A stretch of DNA of 64,000 nucleotides, from positions 1 to 64,000 of the forward strand of contig CAVZBZ010000001.1 of NCBI GenBank assembly GCA_963773665.1. The letters are read 5' to 3'. Positions within the stretch are counted from its first letter, which is position 1. Each line of letters starts with the position of its first letter. The stretch is from DATJLY01 sp963773665 (GTDB taxonomy: Bacteria; Pseudomonadota; Alphaproteobacteria; ATCC43930; CGMCC-115725). Below, piece by piece: positions 48,790 to 64,000 of the stretch. Made by a program: the position numbers and the translations under genes. The notes beneath the pieces are model-generated. The model did no database searches, had not been told where the DNA came from, and saw only the letters and a list, made by a program, of their open reading frames with translations.

Positions 48790-49614
48790 CTAGATCTTCC
48801 GCCGCCGCACGATGTAGCGGTCGGTCGCCTTGTTTAGCCGCGTCTTGGTGCCTTTGGTGCCCTTGCCCCATGGCGTCACGGGGTGCCGGCCACCCGAGGT
48901 ACGACCCTCGCCGCCGCCATGCGGATGGTCGATCGGATTCATCGCGACGCCGCGCACCGAGGGCTTCTTGCCAAGCCAGCGGTTGCGCCCGGCCTTGCCG
49001 ATGGAGATGTTCTGCCGGTCGGGATTCGACACGGCGCCGATCGACGCCATGCATGCGGCGCGCACCATGCGGACCTCGCCCGACGAAAGGCGCAGGAGCG
49101 CATAGCCGGCGTCGCGCCCGACGAGCTGCGCATAGGTGCCGGCGGCGCGCGCGAGCTGGCCGCCCTTGCCCGGCTTCATCTCGACATTATGGATGATGGT
49201 GCCCACCGGGATGTTGCGCATCGGCATGGCGTTCCCCGGCTTCACGTCAACGCGCTCGCCGGAGACGACCTTGTCGCCCTCCTTCAGGCGCTGCGGCGCG
49301 ATCACGTAAGAGAGCTCGCCGTCCTCATACTTGATGAGCGCGATGAAGGCGCTGCGGTTCGGATCGTATTCGAGGCGCACGACCTCGGCCGGCATGTCAT
49401 GCTTCTGGCGCAGGAAATCGACCTTGCGGTAGCGCCGCTTGTGGCCGCCGCCGCGCCAGCGCTGGGTGATGCGACCGAGATTGTTGCGGCCGCCCTTGCT
49501 GCGCTTGCCTTCGGTCAGCGCCTTCACAGGCTTGCCCGGCCACAGCTCGCTCCTGTCGATGAGGACGAGCTGGCGGCGTCCCGGCGATGTCGGCTTGTAT
49601 GTCTTGAGCGCCAT
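48790..49614 (-). CDS. rplB: 50S ribosomal protein L2
   Basis: The 274-residue protein is required for subunit joining and peptidyl transfer. It begins MALKTYKPTSPGRRQLVLID and carries the conserved MNPIDHPHGGGEG loop with the key His near residue 228. Confidence 0.97.
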   Translation of the reverse strand: MALKTYKPTSPGRRQLVLIDRSELWPGKPVKALTEGKRSKGGRNNLGRITQRWRGGGHKRRYRKVDFLRQKHDMPAEVVRLEYDPNRSAFIALIKYEDGELSYVIAPQRLKEGDKVVSGERVDVKPGNAMPMRNIPVGTIIHNVEMKPGKGGQLARAAGTYAQLVGRDAGYALLRLSSGEVRMVRAACMASIGAVSNPDRQNISIGKAGRNRWLGKKPSVRGVAMNPIDHPHGGGEGRTSGGRHPVTPWGKGTKGTKTRLNKATDRYIVRRRKI

Positions 49615-49617
49615 GCC

Positions 49618-49950
49618 TCAGAGTCCCGTGGTGATGTCGATCTTCGAGCCCTCGGCGAGGGTGACGATCGCCTTCTTGTAGTCGGAGCGTTGTCCCGGTC
49701 GGCCGCGGAAGCGCTTGGTCTTGCCCTTGACGCGGATGGTATTGACGGCCGTGACCTTGACGTTGAACAGGCCCTCGACCGCGGCCTTGACCGCGCGCTT
49801 GTCGGTGTCGAGCGGTACGCGGAACGTGACCTGCCTGTGCTCGGAGATGTTGGTCGCCTTCTCGGTCACGACCGGCGCGCGCACGATCTCGTACATCGCC
49901 TCGCGCGAGAGCTTCGGCACGTGCCGCGGGATGAAGCGGAACCGGCTCAT
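49618..49950 (-). CDS. rplW: 50S ribosomal protein L23
   Basis: This tunnel-exit protein docks SRP and trigger factor. The 110 residues begin with a basic stretch, then MYEIVRAPVVTEKATNISE, the usual start of the core. A start at the internal Met (MYEIV) would give about 92 residues, so the true N-terminus could be either. The longer frame overlaps the rplD stop by 4 bases, which favours it. Confidence 0.93.
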   Translation of the reverse strand: MSRFRFIPRHVPKLSREAMYEIVRAPVVTEKATNISEHRQVTFRVPLDTDKRAVKAAVEGLFNVKVTAVNTIRVKGKTKRFRGRPGQRSDYKKAIVTLAEGSKIDITTGL

Positions 49951-50567
49951 CTGAGGCGCGCCTCCAGCGCTTCAACCGCATCCTGGGTCAGCACGAGCGT
50001 GTCGCGGCGCAGGATGTCGTAGACGTTGGCGCCCTGCTGCGGCAGCACGTCGACCTTCGGAATGTTGCGCGCGGCGCGGGCGAAATTCTCGTCGAGCGTC
50101 GCGCCGCCGATGATCAGCACCGAGTCCCAGCCAAGCGCGCGGAACTGCTCGGCGAGCGCGCCGGTCTTGGGCGCATCGACAGCGGCCTTGTCGAGCACGA
50201 CGAGTTTCCCTTCCGCCTGCTTCGCCGAAAGCGCCGTCTTGAGCGCGAGGCGCCGCACCTTCTTCTGGAGTCCGAACTCGTGGCTCCGCACCACCGGGCC
50301 GAAAATCACCGCACCGCCGCGGAACTGCGGCGAACGGAGACTTCCCTGGCGCGCGCGGCCCGTGCCCTTCTGCCGCCACGGCTTTTTGGTCGTGCCGGAG
50401 ATATCGCTGATGCCTTTCGCCTTGTGCGTGCCCGCGCGGCGCTTGGCGAGCTGCCAATTGATCATGCGCGCGAGGATGTCGCGGCGGACCGGCAGGCCGA
50501 AAATTTCCTCCGCCAGGTCGATGCTGCCGACCTCTATGTTCTCGAGGCTCAAGACCTGGAGCTTCAT
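49947..50567 (-). CDS. rplD: 50S ribosomal protein L4
   Basis: The 206-residue protein has a tunnel loop (PWRQKGTGRARQGSLRSPQF) between the two halves of the globular domain. The ATG at 50567 overlaps the rplC stop by 4 bases and gives MKLQVLSLEN; the longer open frame upstream is not coding. In some bacteria L4 represses this operon, but no hairpin leader was sought here. Confidence 0.96.
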   Translation of the reverse strand: MKLQVLSLENIEVGSIDLAEEIFGLPVRRDILARMINWQLAKRRAGTHKAKGISDISGTTKKPWRQKGTGRARQGSLRSPQFRGGAVIFGPVVRSHEFGLQKKVRRLALKTALSAKQAEGKLVVLDKAAVDAPKTGALAEQFRALGWDSVLIIGGATLDENFARAARNIPKVDVLPQQGANVYDILRRDTLVLTQDAVEALEARLR

Positions 50568-51271
50568 GTGGCACCTCCGGCCTCGGCGGGTGAGGCTGCG
50601 GCGCGGAGCGCGGCCGGGAACGGCAGATCCTTCGCTTGCTTGCGCTTTGCCGCGTCGCGCACCAGGACGAAGCTCCCGGGCGCGCCCGGCACGGCGCCTT
50701 CGACCATGATGAGGCCGCGCGCATCGTCGCTCGAGACGATGCGGAGGTTCTGCGTGGTCACGCGTGATGCCCCATAATGGCCCGCCATCTTCTTGTTCTT
50801 GAAGACCTTGCCGGGATCCTGGCGCTGGCCGGTCGAGCCGTGGCTGCGGTGCGAGACCGAGACGCCGTGGGTGGCGCGCAGGCCGCCGAAATTGTGCCGG
50901 CGAATGACGCCCGAAAAGCCGCGGCCGATGCTCGTGCCGGTGACGTCGACGAACTGGCCGGGAATGAAATGCACCGCCGACAATTCCGCGCCGACCTCGA
51001 TGAGCGCATCGGCCGTCACGCGGAACTCGACAAGCTTCTCCTTGGGTTCGACCTTGGCCTTGGCATAGTGGCCGCGCATCGGCTGGGTGACGTTCTTCAC
51101 TTTCGCCTTGCCGACGCCGAGCTGAACGGCCGTGTAGCCGTCCTTTTCCTCGGTGCGGACCGCTACCACCTGGCAATTGTCGACTTTCAGCACCGTCACC
51201 GGGACGTGATCGCCCGCCTCGGTGAAGACCCGGGTCATGCCGAGCTTTTTCGCGATGAGACCGGTCCGCAT
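50564..51271 (-). CDS. rplC: 50S ribosomal protein L3
   Basis: The 235-residue protein near the peptidyl transferase centre begins MRTGLIAKKLGMTRVF; an in-frame start 30 bases upstream overlaps rpsJ and is not needed. Conserved GFSGVIRRHNFGGLRATHG and GHYGASRVTTQNLRIV are present. A C-terminal tail of about 25 residues exceeds the E. coli protein. Confidence 0.96.
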   Translation of the reverse strand: MRTGLIAKKLGMTRVFTEAGDHVPVTVLKVDNCQVVAVRTEEKDGYTAVQLGVGKAKVKNVTQPMRGHYAKAKVEPKEKLVEFRVTADALIEVGAELSAVHFIPGQFVDVTGTSIGRGFSGVIRRHNFGGLRATHGVSVSHRSHGSTGQRQDPGKVFKNKKMAGHYGASRVTTQNLRIVSSDDARGLIMVEGAVPGAPGSFVLVRDAAKRKQAKDLPFPAALRAAASPAEAGGAT

Positions 51272-51281
51272 CGCCCGTTCC

Positions 51282-51596
<315 letters not shown>

Positions 51597-51630
51597 GACC
51601 CTGTCCCCGCGCGCCGCGCGGCGCCCTTCC

Positions 51631-52821
<1,191 letters not shown>

Positions 52822-52846
52822 CGGTCAATCTCCGTCGCTTTTCAGA

Positions 52847-54922
<2,076 letters not shown>

Positions 54923-54940
54923 AAGTTACTCCGGGGACCG

Positions 54941-55411
54941 CTACCAGCGGTAATGGGAGAAAGCCTTGTTGGCGTCCGCCATCCGGTGCGTGTCCTCCCT
55001 TTTCTTGACTGCCGTGCCGCGATTGTTCGATGCGTCGATGAGTTCGCCCGACAGCCGCTCTTCCATGGTGTGCTCGGAGCGGCTTCTCGAGCTGCCGATG
55101 AGCCAGCGAATGGCGAGCGCCTGGCCGCGATCGGGCCGGACCTCGACGGGCACCTGATATGTGGCGCCGCCGACGCGGCGCGAGCGCACTTCGACCGCCG
55201 GGCGCACGTTGTCGAGGGCGTCGCGGAAGATGCGCAGCGGATCCTGGCCCGAGCGCTTGGCGATGCGCTCGAACGCACCGTAGACGATCGACTCCGCGAC
55301 CGATTTCTTGCCCTGATACATGAGGCAGTTCATGAACTTGGTGACGACAGGATCGCCGAACTTCGGATCCGGCAGAACCTCGCGTTTGACGGCGGCACGG
55401 CGGCGCGACAT
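54941..55411 (-). CDS. rpsG: 30S ribosomal protein S7
   Basis: The 156-residue protein nucleates head assembly. It begins MSRRRAAVKREVLPDPKFGD and contains GGATYQVPVEVRPDRGQALA. It lies 10 bases after rpsL and 18 before fusA. Confidence 0.97.
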   Translation of the reverse strand: MSRRRAAVKREVLPDPKFGDPVVTKFMNCLMYQGKKSVAESIVYGAFERIAKRSGQDPLRIFRDALDNVRPAVEVRSRRVGGATYQVPVEVRPDRGQALAIRWLIGSSRSRSEHTMEERLSGELIDASNNRGTAVKKREDTHRMADANKAFSHYRW

Positions 55412-55421
55412 CGCTCTCTCC

Positions 55422-55793
55422 CTATTTCGGGCGCTTCGCGCCGTATTTCGAGCGGCGCTGCCGGCGGTCCTTGACGCCCTGGGTGTCGAGCGTGCCGCGG
55501 ATAATGTGATAGCGCACGCCCGGAAGATCCTTGACGCGGCCGCCCCGGATGAGGACGACCGAGTGCTCCTGCAGGTTATGGCCTTCGCCGGGAATGTAGC
55601 TCGTCACTTCGAATGAATTGGTGAGGCGGACACGCGCCACCTTGCGCAGCGCCGAATTCGGCTTCTTCGGCGTCGTGGTATAGACGCGCGTGCACACGCC
55701 GCGCTTCTGCGGGCTCTCCTCTAGGGCCGGCACCTTGTTCCGTGCGATCTGCGGGCGGCGGGCATTGCGCACCAGCTGATTGATCGTCGGCAT
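55422..55793 (-). CDS. rpsL: 30S ribosomal protein S12
   Basis: The 123-residue decoding-centre protein is the first gene of the str cluster. It contains TTPKKPNSALRKVARVRL and GRVKDLPGVRYHIIRG. Both lysines that change in streptomycin-resistant mutants (in PKKPN and GRVKDLPG) are wild type. A leader of about 180 bases separates it from a good promoter. Confidence 0.97.
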   Translation of the reverse strand: MPTINQLVRNARRPQIARNKVPALEESPQKRGVCTRVYTTTPKKPNSALRKVARVRLTNSFEVTSYIPGEGHNLQEHSVVLIRGGRVKDLPGVRYHIIRGTLDTQGVKDRRQRRSKYGAKRPK

Positions 55794-55976
55794 CTCGTTT
55801 CACGTCCTTCGTAAAGCAATGGCCGCCGCGCGACGTGCTTGCCGCACCGTCACACGGCAGATGGAAACACCGGATAGTGCGCCGTCTCGCACGGCGCCGT
55901 GCCAATGGAACAACCCGACGCGCTGCGTTTAGGTTGGCAGCCTACCGCCAGCACACCCCCTTTTCGGAGCGCGCGG

Positions 55977-56005
55977 ATACTAGTAAGGCGCCGAAACCCC
56001 GTCAA
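55977..56005 (-). promoter_or_regulatory. Promoter of the str/S10 ribosomal protein cluster
   Basis: TTGACG, a 17-base spacer and TAGTAT on the minus strand lie between the rpoC terminator and rpsL. Transcription would begin near 55970. The remaining leader down to 55794 shows no gene. Confidence 0.7.
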
Positions 56006-56030
56006 GCCGCGCAGGGCCGGCATTTTGCAT

Positions 56031-56069
56031 AAAAAGAAGAGGCGGGACGGGGCAAACGCGCCCCGCCCC
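56031..56069 (-). terminator. Rho-independent terminator after rpoC
   Basis: A 10-base-pair GC-rich stem (GGGGCGGGGC with a matching arm, one G-T pair) and a 6-base loop are followed on the minus strand by GCCTCTTCTTTTT. The hairpin begins 9 bases after the rpoC stop. It separates rpoBC from the str cluster. Confidence 0.8.
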
Positions 56070-56077
56070 GATCGCAC

Positions 56078-60241
<4,164 letters not shown>

Positions 60242-60296
60242 GAACCGTCCCTCTCTGGGTCGCGGACGACGCCCGAAGGCGCCGTCCGCAAATTAA

Positions 60297-64000
<3,704 letters not shown>

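Overview
The window comes from an alphaproteobacterium with a GC-rich chromosome. The evidence is the rRNA operon order 16S, tRNA-Ile, tRNA-Ala, 23S, 5S, tRNA-fMet; adk between secY and rpsM in the ribosomal protein cluster; a mitochondrial-type ATP12 chaperone gene; and a DUF1489 gene. I cannot name the genus from sequence alone.

Bases 1-10714 are accessory DNA, visibly less GC-rich than the rest. At the left edge a 37-base fragment of a tRNA 3' end (probably tRNA-Pro) sits beside a tyrosine integrase and two small phage-like genes. The cargo is a two-gene operon. It encodes a small protein with a PD-(D/E)XK nuclease signature resembling HamA/DUF1837 and a 1194-residue Ski2-like DEAH helicase. 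I read it as a Hachiman/AbpAB-like antiphage defence system, possibly a divergent variant. It is followed by a large serine recombinase gene whose last codons run into the 3' half of tRNA-fMet, so the right end of the island lies at the tail of the rRNA operon. That recombinase is broken twice: by an IS256-type insertion sequence with a clean 8-base target duplication, and by a one-base deletion. The transposase of the insertion sequence is itself frameshifted several times.

Bases 10627-16122 hold one complete rRNA operon on the minus strand, with a terminator, a boxA-like site and two candidate promoters. Next, on the same strand, is a leucine/isovalerate (liu) degradation operon: isovaleryl-CoA dehydrogenase, an SDR oxidoreductase, both methylcrotonyl-CoA carboxylase subunits, methylglutaconyl-CoA hydratase, HMG-CoA lyase and DUF1489.

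Bases 23852-37712 mix housekeeping and central metabolism: a Spy/LTXXQ-like periplasmic protein, a malic enzyme (MaeB type), tRNA-Leu(GAG), lipB, a DegP/DegQ-like protease, rarA, a small WxxGxW protein, rluC, an ATP12 gene carrying three +1 frameshifts, propionyl-CoA carboxylase pccB and pccA, acylphosphatase and an LplT-like MFS transporter. Carbon from leucine (acetyl-CoA, acetoacetate) and from propionyl-CoA could feed the TCA cycle, with malic enzyme as an exit to pyruvate.

Bases 37722-64000, all on the minus strand, are the fused rpoBC / str / S10 / spc / alpha clusters: rpoB (5' end outside the window), rpoC, a terminator, a strong promoter, then rpsL, rpsG, fusA, tuf and 27 further genes through rplQ. 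These are intact and ordinary. The accessory left end is where the unusual biology lies.
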